Shown here: one piece after another, positions 1 through 11,795 of the stretch | Numbering within the stretch: position 1 is the stretch's first letter | Layout: the number at the start of each line of letters is the position of its first letter | Assembly: GCA_001414485.1 (NCBI GenBank) | Contig: LLEY01000016.1 | Location: forward strand, 186,001-250,000 | Direction: 5' to 3' | Length of the DNA stretch: 64,000 nt | From: Calycina herbarum | Taxonomy: Eukaryota; Ascomycota; Leotiomycetes; Helotiales; Pezizellaceae | The notes under the pieces: generated by a model | What the model saw: only the letters and a program-made list of their open reading frames with translations | What the model was told of the DNA's origin: nothing | The model's database searches: none | Made by a program: the position numbers and the translations under genes

Positions 1-290
1 GATTGAGAACAGCACAGACGGTAGATGAAGCCGCTATAGAATCAGAGGACGACGATTTGGACGCACGTGCTTCGACCGCCAGAAGACCCTGTCAACATGT
101 TTTTCTTCCATGGCGCCGTCCAGTCCATACACCAGATAATGAAGCCACGGGACCAGAATGCCAGCGTTGTTTTCAATCGGGGTTATTGCAAGGAAATTCG
201 GAGACCGATGACAATATGGCTTGGTCTTGCGTTCATTGCCCTTCTATCATCTGCGGAGCTTGTAGGCTAGCTTTGAGAAGCGCGTTATGA
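1..290 (+). CDS. 3' end of a Cys-rich, probably zinc-binding protein (partial)
   Basis: The frame is open from the left window edge to a TGA at 288-290, about 95 residues, with no ATG, so this is the C-terminal piece of a gene starting outside the window. It opens with an acidic stretch and then has a regular Cys pattern: CQRC, then CVHC, then CGAC four residues later, with an earlier Cys and His. This CxxC-repeat layout is typical of zinc ribbons or RING/IBR-type fingers, but the piece is too short to name a family. A 67-codon ATG-initiated frame overlaps it; it has no Cys pattern and I treat it as a shadow. Function is unknown. Confidence 0.45.
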   Translation, partial: LRTAQTVDEAAIESEDDDLDARASTARRPCQHVFLPWRRPVHTPDNEATGPECQRCFQSGLLQGNSETDDNMAWSCVHCPSIICGACRLALRSAL

Positions 291-1880
291 GGGGTTTTTC
301 ATAAAAGCGAACATTGTATAGATATCTTCTCCCAGATTCCAGCTTGTGACTTCGTTCGTGAACATAACTTAAGTGTGTTTGTTTGGAACTATCTGGGGTA
401 ATATTAGAAATTGTTCCAAACCTCTCGGGTAAATTCTGAAATTAACCGAGATGTTTGAGACAATTTATGATTGTTACCCTAATCCCTTGGGACACTTACC
501 AACCAGGTAGGAGCTACTGTACTGAGAAAGTGAGGAAGGGGGGGTCTGCTCTCATGGATTGATTGTATCTGGTGAAGAAATTTCCACAAAGATAACTCTT
601 ACTGTGTAGACTCTTCTCATTCTCCTTGACCTACATATCACTTTCCTCTTTCTTTAGCTTGTTTTCTAAATCTCATGAGAATTGTTGCTATTAGAATAAG
701 TCATATTCATCGCATGTCGATGCCCAGTATACTGAGCTAACATGCAACCCCTCACCAAAATACCAAAATCAGCTACTTCGTACCTCTTCGACCTGGGGGT
801 GCAGAAGTTCCTAACTTTGATTTACTCTGCTCCCCATTTTCTTTTTTTTTTTTTTTGCAAGACTCGCCAACTGAATTCCAATGGCTGTTTCCATCTTTTT
901 CCAAGATCTCGTACCGCATTTATAGGGAGCTGAGGTGGACTAAGACTGCAGTCAGAAATTTGTCATATTTTTAACCATCCTACTTTGCATTTTGCACTTT
1001 GCCCTAGTAGTTACTATGTCTTCTCGTATTTATTCCTATCATTATTGATTCGGTTACCTCCAAGTCCTCCCCCGAACCAGATAGAGCAAAAGCTCATGCA
1101 AGGCGGCACCATGAAAAGACCTCGAAGACGACTTCCAGTTCGGCATTTTACTATTGCGAAACGGGTTGATCGTGCTATTAGTATGGTTTGTAGTGTCTAG
1201 CGTTGCCCTCGAATGGCTGGTTGTACCGAAAGGTAGACTTCTCTGAGCTTCCACGTCCGTCATGTAAACTTCTCACAGCTCGCTAAACGCCGTCATGTTC
1301 CTTCACGGAGAGCATAGCTCGGAAGTACAGTATTTCAAGACCTAGGGTTACAAAGGCCATAAGACACTAGGAAAGTTCTTGCTTCTTTGTTTGTTGGAAT
1401 AGGCGCTTCTGACAGTTCCAAGTCGATGCGTGGGTTGATGAGGTCCATGAGTTAGGTTGCACGTTACTATCTCGGTCAGCGCAGATTGGGACTCATCATC
1501 CAAGGAAAGAGCAACCAATTGATTGGCCACCCCAAAGGGTAAGAATCTGCAGCCTGGTTCTCTGTATAACTCGGGTTTTCAAGCATACAAGTCTCTGGCA
1601 ATCTAACCTACTGCTCGGGGTTAATGGAGAAGTTGAGAATGTGATTGTACGATAAATGGAGAAAATGGATTACGCAGGGTATCGGGTACGAGGCTATAAA
1701 ATTGAATTCTCACTAGCCCAAGACACACTTAATAATATTACAAACCCCACATCTCTAAAACATATGAAGAGCGCAATCATCCCAAGCCATTTAATTCTAT
1801 ACAGTGCCCCCTCCTAAAACTCCAAAACATACATCCAAAGAAAGATCCCCAAGTCCAACTCCTCTCACATCCCCCTCCCA
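291..1880. other. Intergenic region without a recognisable gene
   Basis: No frame here shows family motifs or convincing splice-linked coding. There is a run of about 15 T at 841-855, and pyrimidine-rich stretches. The right part (about 1,730-1,880) is the downstream flank of the minus-strand fucosyltransferase-like gene. Confidence 0.5.
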
Positions 1881-3236
1881 TCAAGGAAAACAATCCAAGT
1901 TATCCTGCCCAGAATTCACAACGACCAACTTTGTCCTCTCATTCCCCCTTAAAGCTGGCACTTGATCCCACCGTCTCCGTCCCCCGGGAATCCTCTCACT
2001 CCCCGGTAGTATATACTCCTCAAAGAAATTCCCCTTCTCCCCCTCCGTCCTCTTGAAAGCAACCATCTCGCTAAACGTACTCATCAACACTCCATACCAA
2101 TAATCCGCCCCCACAAGCACTCGTGTCTCAACGATAGCCTTCTGATCAAATTGCATACCATCCAATTTCTTTAGAATAGAAGGCGAGTCAGCAAGAAGAG
2201 AATACTTGTCATAGATGGTGTAATTCAACGGTTGAAGTTTGAAGGCGAAAGAGTGGATGGCGGTTTGCGAGCCGGAGGAGACGTAGATTTTCTTTATTGG
2301 CGAGGGGAGAGTGGGTTGTGAGGCTTCCATTGCTTCAATATAAAGAGTTATCTGTTGATCCATTGTCCCGAAGCCTGCTGGCCAATCACTCTCTCCCCGT
2401 AGATGAACGGCTATGAATCCCCCTTCCAGCTCCGGACTTTTCAATATCTCGTTGCTGATGGAAACCAGTCCCGGATTGAAATTCAGGATTCGGAAGAGTG
2501 ATTTTTGGATCGTGGAGAGTTCGGCTGATTGGGTGTAATTCCAGGCTATGTATGCATCACCAAAAGACACCGCGACTGGTTCTTGGGGGTTGATTGTCCA
2601 GATGTTGGCTTCGCGGAGAGTGTTCGTGAGCATTTGGTTGAAAGTGGTTGTGTGGTAGGGCTCGGCTTGGTACGATCTTTGAGGGGAGGGGATGATGGTT
2701 TTTATTCCTGTCGTGTCGCCGCAGTGTTTGAGTTTTAGTTGAGGACATTGTCGGGATAGTTCTGAGGCTAGGTAGTTTATATCCCAGAATCCCTCTAGAC
2801 ATTCTTCTTCGTTGCTGAATTCTAAGGGGTGATCATCGTATCGTTTCGTCGCAATTGGAGGAAGAATTAAACTTGCTCCTGCGTCGATGGCGAGTCGAAT
2901 GCATGTTTGGATTCTGTTCCTCGCGTTGTTGAGTCCACCTGCTATTGCAATGTTGTTTGTTCCTGAATAACTATGACATTGTAGCCAAAGGCCTTCGGTC
3001 CAGTGTGTTCGATCGCAGAGAGAGGTAAGCTCATTGGATTCTGTTTCCGAGTGCCAGGAATGATCGTTCGCTGGTTCATGAGATAGCGAGGTAGAGATCC
3101 AGCTTGTGAGTTTGGCCTTGGATTCGTGGAGGTCTTGGACGGAGGGGATGACTTCGCGGTAGAGGTAGAGTATCCAGGTCACGAAGACGGCGGCGAGGAA
3201 TCCAAAGGTTATTCGTCGTTGGTTGACATTGAACAT
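1881..3236 (-). CDS. O-fucosyltransferase-like type II membrane glycosyltransferase
   Basis: A single-exon gene of 451 residues starting at a true ATG. Residues about 9-27 form one hydrophobic segment after a short basic N-terminus (NQRR), the layout of a type II Golgi or ER membrane glycosyltransferase with a lumenal catalytic domain. The lumenal part has a glycine/asparagine-rich segment (IAGGLNNARNR) near residue 100, the motif VHLRGESDWP around residue 277, and a C-terminal block (GADYWYGVLMSTFSEMVA). The HxRGExDW segment resembles the donor-binding HxRxE/D motif of GDP-fucose O-fucosyltransferases (GT65/GT68-like), which have expanded fungal relatives of unknown acceptor. Family membership is my recognition from motifs; donor and acceptor are not shown by the sequence. 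Confidence 0.6.
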   Translation of the reverse strand: MFNVNQRRITFGFLAAVFVTWILYLYREVIPSVQDLHESKAKLTSWISTSLSHEPANDHSWHSETESNELTSLCDRTHWTEGLWLQCHSYSGTNNIAIAGGLNNARNRIQTCIRLAIDAGASLILPPIATKRYDDHPLEFSNEEECLEGFWDINYLASELSRQCPQLKLKHCGDTTGIKTIIPSPQRSYQAEPYHTTTFNQMLTNTLREANIWTINPQEPVAVSFGDAYIAWNYTQSAELSTIQKSLFRILNFNPGLVSISNEILKSPELEGGFIAVHLRGESDWPAGFGTMDQQITLYIEAMEASQPTLPSPIKKIYVSSGSQTAIHSFAFKLQPLNYTIYDKYSLLADSPSILKKLDGMQFDQKAIVETRVLVGADYWYGVLMSTFSEMVAFKRTEGEKGNFFEEYILPGSERIPGGRRRWDQVPALRGNERTKLVVVNSGQDNLDCFP

Positions 3237-4105
3237 TTTGAAATGTGGCTTTCCTCAAGGGATCGAGTTCGAGGACTGTACTGTAACTCGCTCGAAAGTA
3301 ATCAATCCCAACCTTAGGATACTTCTTAAAAATGTCCTTTTCCAGATCTCAAACCATATCAATTGACTTCAACGAGACACAATTCGAAAATTAGGATGGG
3401 AAAAGTTTTGAGCAAGTGGGCACGTCATGACAATCTATCAATGGTGAAGATAGGGGGTTCTGAGACAAAAAGCCATTTTCGATATTTCCAAAAGAAGATC
3501 GAGGGCTGAGGGAGGAATGTAGCTCCCACGCGCAAAATTGAAACCAAAAAACAGGAGCTGAGAAAGATAAAAGTAGGCTTGTATGAAAAGAAGACAAAAT
3601 ACATGGGAAAAGAAAACATTTCGGGTGGCAAGCTATGGATGTATTATTCTACTCAGGTACGTTGAGAAAATGCTGAAGTTAGCCATTCTGGCTCGCTCGC
3701 GGTGGGCAGAAAAAGCTGAAGCCGTTGCCCTCGTTTTTCTGACCCTCGAGGAGAATCGAAGTAACTATCCTGAAAACTTGAAACAATCAACTTTCTTATC
3801 CCGACTTTGGGTTATCCTAGAAAATTAGAACAACTGTCCGGTTCGCGGCTGGCCATCAGGGGCCGTGACTCTCCCGCCATGGGGGCCCGGTCGAGGCGAA
3901 GAGTAAAAGAGAAGGACCCACCTTGTCGAGGCCATCCTGCCCTTTGATGTCTCGTTGAAGGAATGAGGTCGAAGTGTGAGAACGAGGGAAGATGTTTGTG
4001 GTGTTGTGAAAAGCAAAAAACTTCTAAATGCAGCAACTCCGAAAAGAAATCACCACCTCGGAACAAAAAAGAATTCTATACGCATCTAATAAATTCCTCA
4101 CAACC
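3237..4105. other. Intergenic region between two minus-strand genes
   Basis: Promoter side of the fucosyltransferase-like gene and downstream flank of aguA. Several 60-85 codon frames occur on both strands but lack an ATG context, motifs or splice partners, and I see no supported gene. Confidence 0.5.
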
Positions 4106-6766
4106 CTAATCAACAACACCCTCCGGCAAAAACACCACATAATCCAACGGCGCAGGCTCAACCCCATCAGCCTTCCCTGTGACCTTCAAGACATCCCCAG
4201 TCTTAACTTCGACCCCCGGAAACGTAACCCTCGTGGCCGAATGCCCATCCAAATAAATAGATGGACTATTACCCAACTTCCCCTCATGATCCCCCTTCCA
4301 AGTTCCCACAGTCTTCTTCCCCAAAGAAAGTGCATACTCCGCTTTCCCACCCCACATATCGAAATAACTAACTGCAATATCGTAAGTTCCATTGGGGAAT
4401 TTTACAGTAGTTGTAGCGGTGCCGGTTGTGCTGTTGGTAGCCGTGACGATAGCTTTTTTGTTGGAGGCTGTGGATTGAGGAGCGACGGAATAGGGGATGT
4501 AGCCATCTAATTCCATGGTTTCTGCTTCGATTCTCCAGGGGTGGTTTTCGACTCTATTGTGGATATCTGGGATTCCGGACATGTTGTAGTAGAAGCCGTT
4601 GATTGTATCGCGCCACACGATAGAGTGACCAGCTTGGTATACAAGACGATATAACACCTCCTCGTATCTCTGGGTGTCGATTTTATCTTTCAGTGTTGAC
4701 CATTGGGTTGGGAATGTTTGTGCGGTTGCAGCACCATCGTAATGAGCATCGTAAAAGTGTTGAATAACGGTTTTGTTGGAGTGAAGAACGTAAGTGTATT
4801 TCACATGGTGGAACCAGAGAAGGAGATCATCTGGTGTGGTTTCCAGGTTTTCATACTTGACTGCTACTTCTGCTGGGTATTGACCGGAATATCCTGTTCC
4901 ATTCCAAACTGTGCGGTCCATGCCGACAGACTCGTGGTCTGCGCGGGTCCATTGTCCCCAACCGTTGTTATCTTGAGATGCTGGGTTGGGTCCGAAATGA
5001 GTGTAAAGGATATCAGTCAAGGTTTGAATCCCCAAGTTTCCACTGTAGTTCTCATATGCAGGCCATGATTCCATTGACATCTTGGTGATGGTATCGAGAA
5101 CAGTACGGTCTTGTCCGAATGTTAGACGAATCCAATCTTGAAGGATGACCTCTGATTTGGCTGTGGGTTCCCATGCTAGACGACCATATGCATAGAGATT
5201 TGACATCGCCAAATGACTTCCAAGCCATGTTTGATTCATTCCAACGTTAACCACAGAGGCGTATCCACCCAGTGGTCTGTTGAAGCGTTCACCAGAAACA
5301 ATATCTCTGACGAAGGAGGATTGACCATTAACACGGAGGTCAAAGTTGAGAATGGTATCCCAAAGAGGAGGAAGATAGACAAGATGATTTTGTTGACCGA
5401 GATATTCTTGGGTGACTTGAAGCTCAATTGCAGTGCTAGTGTTGAACAAGTTGGCGAAGAGGGGTGAGACGGGCTCTCTGACTTGGAAATCAATCGGCCC
5501 GTATTTGATTTGAATAACAACATTCTCGTCAAATACACCATCCAAGGGCTTGAAAATGTCGACAGCTGCGTTTGCCCGGTCGTTGTCCCAGTTGATAGGA
5601 TCAATGTGATGATCATACACGAAAGCACGGAACATGACAAGCCCCCCGAAAGGTTTGATAGCTTTCGCAAAGAGGTTTGCTCCATCGGCTAGTGTACGAT
5701 TATAAGTCAAAGGTCCAGGTTGGCCCTCTGAATTCGCCTTGACGAGGTAACCAGCCATATCTGGAACTCTGGCATATATTTTGGCAGTCATTTCAGTCCA
5801 CCAATTGATGACGGATGATTCGAGGGGATCAAATGTATCGATTGTCTGGACTGCTGTCCCATTGGCGGTAGGTGATGCGAAGTTTAGTGAAATTCCAAGT
5901 TGAATGCCATAAGGACGGAGAACATCAGCAATTCTGCCTAGACCTTCGATGTTCTGAATGCTTAGAGTAGAAGCATTGGCATTGACATTGTTGGCCACGA
6001 GTCCATTGATGCGAATTGAAGCGAGAAGGCGTGCATATTCCTTGACCCGGGTCAAGTCTTCCACTATCTGGCCATCTTTGAAGAAGATCGAGGCACCGCC
6101 ATAGCCACGCTCAATGCTTCCATCCATATTATCCCATTGATTGACCTAATTACAGGATAAAAGAGTTAGTTTAGTTCTTTGAGAAATATTGAGGAAAGGG
6201 TTTAGGGGGGAAGGAAGAGTATCTTGACTCTCGAACAACTGGAATGGGAGAAAATGCTCCGATAACTTGAGGCTTACCCATCTAATTCCAGCACTTGGAT
6301 TTGTAGCATAAGCGACTTCTGAAAAGTTGCCCTGTCCAAGCAAAGAAAGATATTCAAATGCTCCATAAAGAGCACCGCGCTCATTCTGGCCCAGAATATG
6401 GACTGTGCTCCCCTTGGTACTCAGCCAGAAGCCATCCTCTCCAAGCTCTGGGATCCCATCTGCACTGCCAGTATTGGCATACTCAGCTAGTGTCCCAACA
6501 ACCACAGAGGACGACGAGTTTGTTGAGTTTTGCTGGAATGTGTGAGCGACGTTGACTTGCCGCCCCAAAATGCCCTCTATTCCTTTCTGCAATTCTAACC
6601 CGGCGACGTAGACTGGACTACTCTCTGTCGAGTTAAGTGAAATGATTTGTGAGGGAAAGGATTGGGATGAAGTTTGTGACATTGGAGCATAACGCAACCA
6701 ACCATCAAGACCACTCTCCGCAGCAACAAGTCCCAAAGAAGCGAGGAGGAAAAAAGAGGAAACCAT
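4106..6766 (-). CDS. aguA: Secreted alpha-glucuronidase, GH67
   Basis: Removes 4-O-methyl-glucuronic acid from the non-reducing end of xylo-oligosaccharides during xylan breakdown; secreted. Exons on the minus strand are 6766-6278 and 6145-4106, with a 132-bp intron (GTAAGC donor, TTAG acceptor) that joins RW to VNQWDNMDGS, the conserved GH67 core. The result is 842 residues, the usual length for fungal AguA. The first 16-17 residues (MVSSFFLLASLGLVAA) are a signal peptide; I chose this ATG because an in-frame ATG 18 bases upstream adds residues before the signal core. By spacing with characterised GH67 enzymes, Glu303 (NSEGQPGP) is the acid, and Asp382 (GPIDF) and Glu410 (TQEYLGQQ) are the other catalytic carboxylates. 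Many Asn-X-Ser/Thr sites fit secretion. Confidence 0.93.
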
Positions 6767-6860
6767 ATTGCTGATGAGAAACAAATAGAGCCTACCAAAA
6801 TAAAAACAAAAACTTCAAGGGTACCTGCATAGATATAATAAACATAACGAGAAACATTTC

Positions 6861-7052
6861 AGGCTAATTTGGAAAGCCATGGAGGGGTTGAGTGGATCAA
6901 CTTGACGAGACGGAAGAACGTTGTTACTGGTAAATGGAGAACAATGAGTGGAATAAAGTTTAAAAATCAAACACGCGCGTGTACAAGGCTGGCAAGATTG
7001 AAGAATTATTTAGCCTAATAGCCAAGACGAGGGGTTGAGTGGATCAATTGAG
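6861..7052 (-). promoter_or_regulatory. Duplicated aguA promoter module with GGCTAA boxes
   Basis: About 95 and 245 bp upstream of the aguA ATG lie two copies of a roughly 45-bp module. Each contains the same 19 bases (GAGGGGTTGAGTGGATCAA, 6882-6900 and 7029-7047) preceded by a GGCTAA-type box: GGCTAA on the plus strand at 6862-6867 and TTAGCC (GGCTAA on the minus strand) at 7010-7015. GGCTAA is the known core of the fungal xylanolytic regulator XlnR/Xlr1. The repeat is seen directly; that XlnR acts here is inference from the motif and the xylan role of AguA. Confidence 0.5.
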
Positions 7053-9540
7053 CAGGATATTGATTGCCATTGTGGATAGCTCCCCTCCCCCACGATTGAC
7101 CCCGGATTCCAAGAACCGACTTTTCGGATTGAACAGCGATAGGTAGCAAAGTATGAGGAGGATTGAAGAGATCTTCAATTTTCTGAATTAACATGACTCG
7201 GGAAATTGGTAGAACAAGCAGCGTAATTGTACAATTGCTGGAGGTGTCGTCTTGGTGAGGTATTGTGATGAAGATTTAGAAGCAAGGCACCAAGGCTTTT
7301 AATGGGTAGCACTTAACGCCTATCTCCGAAACTCCCCAGAAAGAAATTCGCAAGCCAGCACTCAACACAACACGACACGAAACAATCTCGACATTGGATG
7401 AACACTTCCCCCAATTTATGATTATGGGGAAGCAACTTTGATCTGCGCTCAATGCGTTCGAGCGCCTCAGGGCATCCCCTGAATTAGCAGGTCACCAGGC
7501 GGACGAAGTAGAGTTTGCTCATCAAAATGCTATAAAAAGGTTAGGCTTGATACTTAACAGTGGGTTACTTTTAGATCTCCTCTTCAACGTCGAAATGCCC
7601 AATCAACTGCAAATGCGCACAATTCGAGGTCTGCCACGCGTTTGGGATTAAAACTTCGTCGACAATTCCAGGAATGCTTCAGTGGATGATCTGCGAACCA
7701 TCCGAGAACCCGGGAGTTCGCAGCGAGAGGGCTCTGAGGGGGCACTACCTATAACATTGCAGAGCAATGACTTGCTCTGCCCTGAAGGCAACTGCGATCA
7801 ATGCCCCTGGGCTGAGGTGGAGTGGAGGGTAGTGGAGAGGGAAGGAGCGACCCGGCAGGGTATCAATATCGAGTCGTCGAGAGGACCGCGAGACTCGCTC
7901 TCGTGCCTGCCCCGACAAAGTTTCACTGCTGGGGAAACGAAACTCCAGGTCGCTCCTCCGCTTTCACTTCATCGCGCCACTCATGACGAGAGGTCAAGAA
8001 GGGAAGGCACGACCTGAACTTCCTCCCTCGTCCTCCCTCACAACAAGACCCCGCAACCACACGCAGCGAGTCCATCCAAGCCAGATACAATACAACAGAG
8101 ACAAAGTGGAAGACAATGGCCTCCATCGAGCAACGGAGGGTGGATCACGTTGCGAAGATCCCATAAATGGAAAAGCGGATGTGGTGCTGTGGGCGGAATG
8201 ATAAAGCTGCGAAGGAAGATGAGGAACAATGGGGCAAGTGCCAAATCCCTCGGAAAGAATTGCTGGAAGATGATTCCCAAAACACCCAAGTGTGCACTTT
8301 TGAATCTGAGCTTGGGGTCTACTTATCGACATGTTTGCTTTGGGGCGCTGGTTTTTGTGTTGGCCCAAGTGGAAAGGAAGAAGTGCCAGAGGGGTTGGGA
8401 GTATCGAGAGCTCTTCTTAGTTCTTCCAACCGTCCCTGGATAATATTAGAATCATGACCGAATTTCTATTATTTGACTGATGAGCGGTGTATAGCATGCT
8501 TTAGATATTACACAATTCCCCCGAAGAGCGAAAAATCCTTCTATCAGGCCTCTCAGTACTCCGGGTAAAAATTGCAAGTTAATTGATGGCTTACTCGCAA
8601 GTTGGTTGACAGCTTACTCACGAGTAACTCTTGACAGCCTATGCTTCAAGTCACTCTCCAAGTCACTCTCCCAATTTCCCTGGAAAGAGAACACCACAAT
8701 GTCGCCCGTTCTCAAGAAACAGAAGAAGCAGCTGTCATACTCCTATCGCACGAGAACGCAGGGTCCGTATCCGAAATGTCAAGTCTGAGACAATAGATTC
8801 TCAGCGGAAGACTCGATTGGGAGGTAGTTGTCGTACACAATCCGTGACATTGCTGAATCAACACTAAGCTCCTTTATCCTCCTCTCAGCCCAGCTCCTAG
8901 GTCACCGAAATACAGGGAGTCTCTTGCATCCATTCTCAAATAGTGCATGATACTGTACAAGGTATACCTTCTGAATGTTACACAGACTTGATTGGCAGTC
9001 GTTCCCTCTGCTGTTGGAGGGGAGGGGTGATTTGAACTGGCGGGGTCGATCGACCCATTTCCTAATTGCCGTTCGATCGGTCCTGACGGCGCAATTCATT
9101 ACTTGTTCTGTTTTTCCTCGGGCCGATTGTGATGTTCCGACCGGCTTACTGAAGCGAATTTTTATGTCGACTCATTCCGCCAAAAGCTAACAAGGGCGCT
9201 TAGCAGAGAGGTCTTACAACGTTGTATGCTTCCGACCAAAATCGTGCCATGCAAAGCGAGCACTTAATCGCCGTACGCGAGCAAATCAAGTCAGCCAGCT
9301 AAATCATCCCAACATCAACCATCAACATCGCGCTTTACTCACAATTGCCCATGTCCCCCATGAATCCGCCATCGACACGGATTCGTAAACGTTGGGCTCC
9401 TCAGCGACCGCTGCCAGATCCACATCAATCCAGCTCAGGTAGGCATGATTTCTTTTCTGTACGATGATCGTAAAGATATTGATATTGGATAGCGTCGCGG
9501 AGACGAAGCTCCCGGATAGAATCAAGGCAGCGCTTTATAT
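7053..9540. other. Gene-poor intergenic region
   Basis: No gene is supported. Frames of 60-120 codons near 7.7-8.5 kb overlap on both strands in GC-rich sequence and have no motif, intron logic or ATG context. At 8,580-8,640 there is a short cluster of GCTTACTCR motifs spaced by about 30 bases (see the dispersed minisatellite finding). Confidence 0.45.
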
Positions 9541-11196
9541 CAATTCCTCACATCCTAGGATCTTACTACGAATCTCAAAGCATTCTTAAGGAACGATTAA
9601 CAGATCCTCGGACTTCACAGGCGATTAGAGCGACTTCTTATACATCTGTACCAACTTCAGGTCCTATCGAGGTATCAGCACCAGTACCTTCAAAGCCACA
9701 GTTTCAAGGTCAGTTGTGGTCATTATTCTCAACAAGCAGCGTGTTAATACATATATAACATACTAGAATATCTTAGCCTACCACAAACCAATAACCACCA
9801 GAGTCAGAAACGGAGACCTGACAGATCTATCGAGACCGGTGCCGAAAGACCCCCAAAACGTACTCGACTGACAAAAGAAAATTTGAAAGCATTCGAAAAA
9901 ATGGGAGGGCAAGGAAGAAAGTCTGGAACAGAGCCAAAGTCCAACTCGTCGCAATCTCGGAAGTCATCACGTTCCGAAGCCAAGACAAAATCCGAAGCCA
10001 CAACTGAATCCTCAAGCAAGACAGTGTCTACGACAGACTCGAGTTTCCCGCGCCTTGTCTTCGAGAATGGGGTCCTTGATCCACTCAACTCCGCGCCTCC
10101 TGAAAACCTTGGTTACCTTCAAGATCGGCTCAACAGAGCGCGCGACACTAAATCGCCAACTGAGTCAGAATACCAGGATTTTGTCTATCGGACACAAGAA
10201 GCTCCCAATGAGCAGACTATGTTGCTAGAGACATCCAAGTTGCTCAAAAAATACGGACGGGGATACCGTCGAGTGTATAACCAAGCACTTAACAACTTCC
10301 CAAAGAGCGTGGGTTTTAATACCGGATTATCTGCTCAACAACCAGATATGATTGAAGGTCTTGATCTGAGAGAGTTCAAACCATTTCCGGTCCGTCAAGA
10401 GCTTGGTGGAGCTGCGGTTCCTACTTCGGAAAACAATGCCACCACGTTACCACACCTGGCCGGCGAATGGAAAGCTGGGGGAAAGGATATGATACAGGCA
10501 CAAACTCAAGCGGCATACGATGGTGCCGGTATGGTTTATGGCAGAAATGAAGCGCGTTCGTTCCTCGAGAGTCCTGATCCTGCCGGCCATGCATATGTCC
10601 AGACTTTCACTATCGACGGTACTACCCTCAACACCTTCGCACACTATTTATCTGAATCCCAAGATCAAGTCAAATACCATCAATATCCTACCTCTAGCTC
10701 TTTTCTTATATCAAGCTACGAAGATTTCAAGCAAAGCCGACGACGGCTGAGGAACCAACAGGATGATGCTAATAAAACCTCGGTGCAGTTAAGGGACGAG
10801 CTAAACGAGAAGTGGTCAGCAAATCATCGATCTCCTGTCGCTCTAAGTGTACCAGCCGAGACTGCTGATTCCACAGCTGCCAATAGTTATGAGTATGAAG
10901 ACGGAGAGGACCCAACCAATCAATTACTCGCGGAGCACTGGACGAGTTTCCCGACAAACAATGAGGATGATCCTTTCATGCAAATTTCCACTGTGAGCAA
11001 TGGATACGCTTCGCCCGACGGCCTAACATTCCCTTTCATAACTCCGCCGCAATCGTCAGAAGACACATCGCTTCCATTTAAGTCGAGTGAAGATATTGAT
11101 CAGTCTTATGGACGTGGTCATAGGAAGACTCGCCAGACCCGAAAGCCAGTTGTTATTGTCGATACACGAAAAACTCGCAGAAAACATGAGGGTTAA
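9541..11196 (+). CDS. DUF7924-like protein with a PD...ExK signature, 5' end unresolved
   Basis: The main exon runs 9766-11196. A 57-bp intron (9709-9765) joins it in frame to an upstream exon ending at 9708 (PKPQFQ then EYLSLPQ). No ATG lies in that upstream frame before a stop near 9477, so a further 5' exon or a different start is needed; the start given is approximate. The N-terminal part is basic and Ser/Lys-rich (nuclear-type). The core, about genomic 10,210-10,820, has KYGRGYRRVY, a Q-PD element at 10,339-10,347, AGEWKAGGKD at 10,459-10,488, AAYDGAGMVYGRN and FAHYLSES. This matches my memory of the large fungal family DUF7924, of unknown function. PD plus ExK would fit a PD-(D/E)XK nuclease fold; that is inference. 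The C-terminus is acidic, then basic (RKTRQTRK). Confidence 0.6.
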
Positions 11197-11795
11197 CTAA
11201 GACATGTCAGACAAAAGGTTGTGGAGCGACGGTCAGTCAATCTGTTACGAAATGCTTGAAATGCGGGGGGAATGATTTTGCTTGAGCAGTAATCGGAGTC
11301 AGAGGAGGAAGCCTACTTTACTTGTCACATTCGTTTGATATCATCATCTTGGGAGGAAATATCACTTGGTCATTTTACAGTACAAGAAGTTTGAGGCCCT
11401 AGAAATACCAAACTTTGTGTTTGTAGTGATGCCAGAGATTGACTTTTCGGAGCTGGCGCTGAAGAGGTCGGAGGAGGTGTTGATGGTGAACTCGCAAAAC
11501 TTTCAGGTGTGGTTCGCAGTACAAAAATACCAGTCTAGGACCTATAGATCTTTATATATAGTAAGTAGTTATTATTCTCTTACTTTAAATATATATTCTA
11601 TATATAAAAGATAATTTCTAAGAGTGAAAAGTTATAATAACTCGCTAAACTATATAACGTGGTTTATCAGCGAGTCGATCATATCAGCGAGTCGATCACT
11701 AAAAATACATACAAAAAAGGTCTGTGCAACCCTAGTAAAGATCTGTAATTCTTAATAAAAATTAATAAAATTAAAAACCTTACTTTATTACTATA

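Noticed and set aside
7682..8457. Several overlapping 70-120 codon frames on both strands
   Set aside because: They overlap each other in GC-rich DNA, have no motifs, and no splice-linked extension; not reported as genes.
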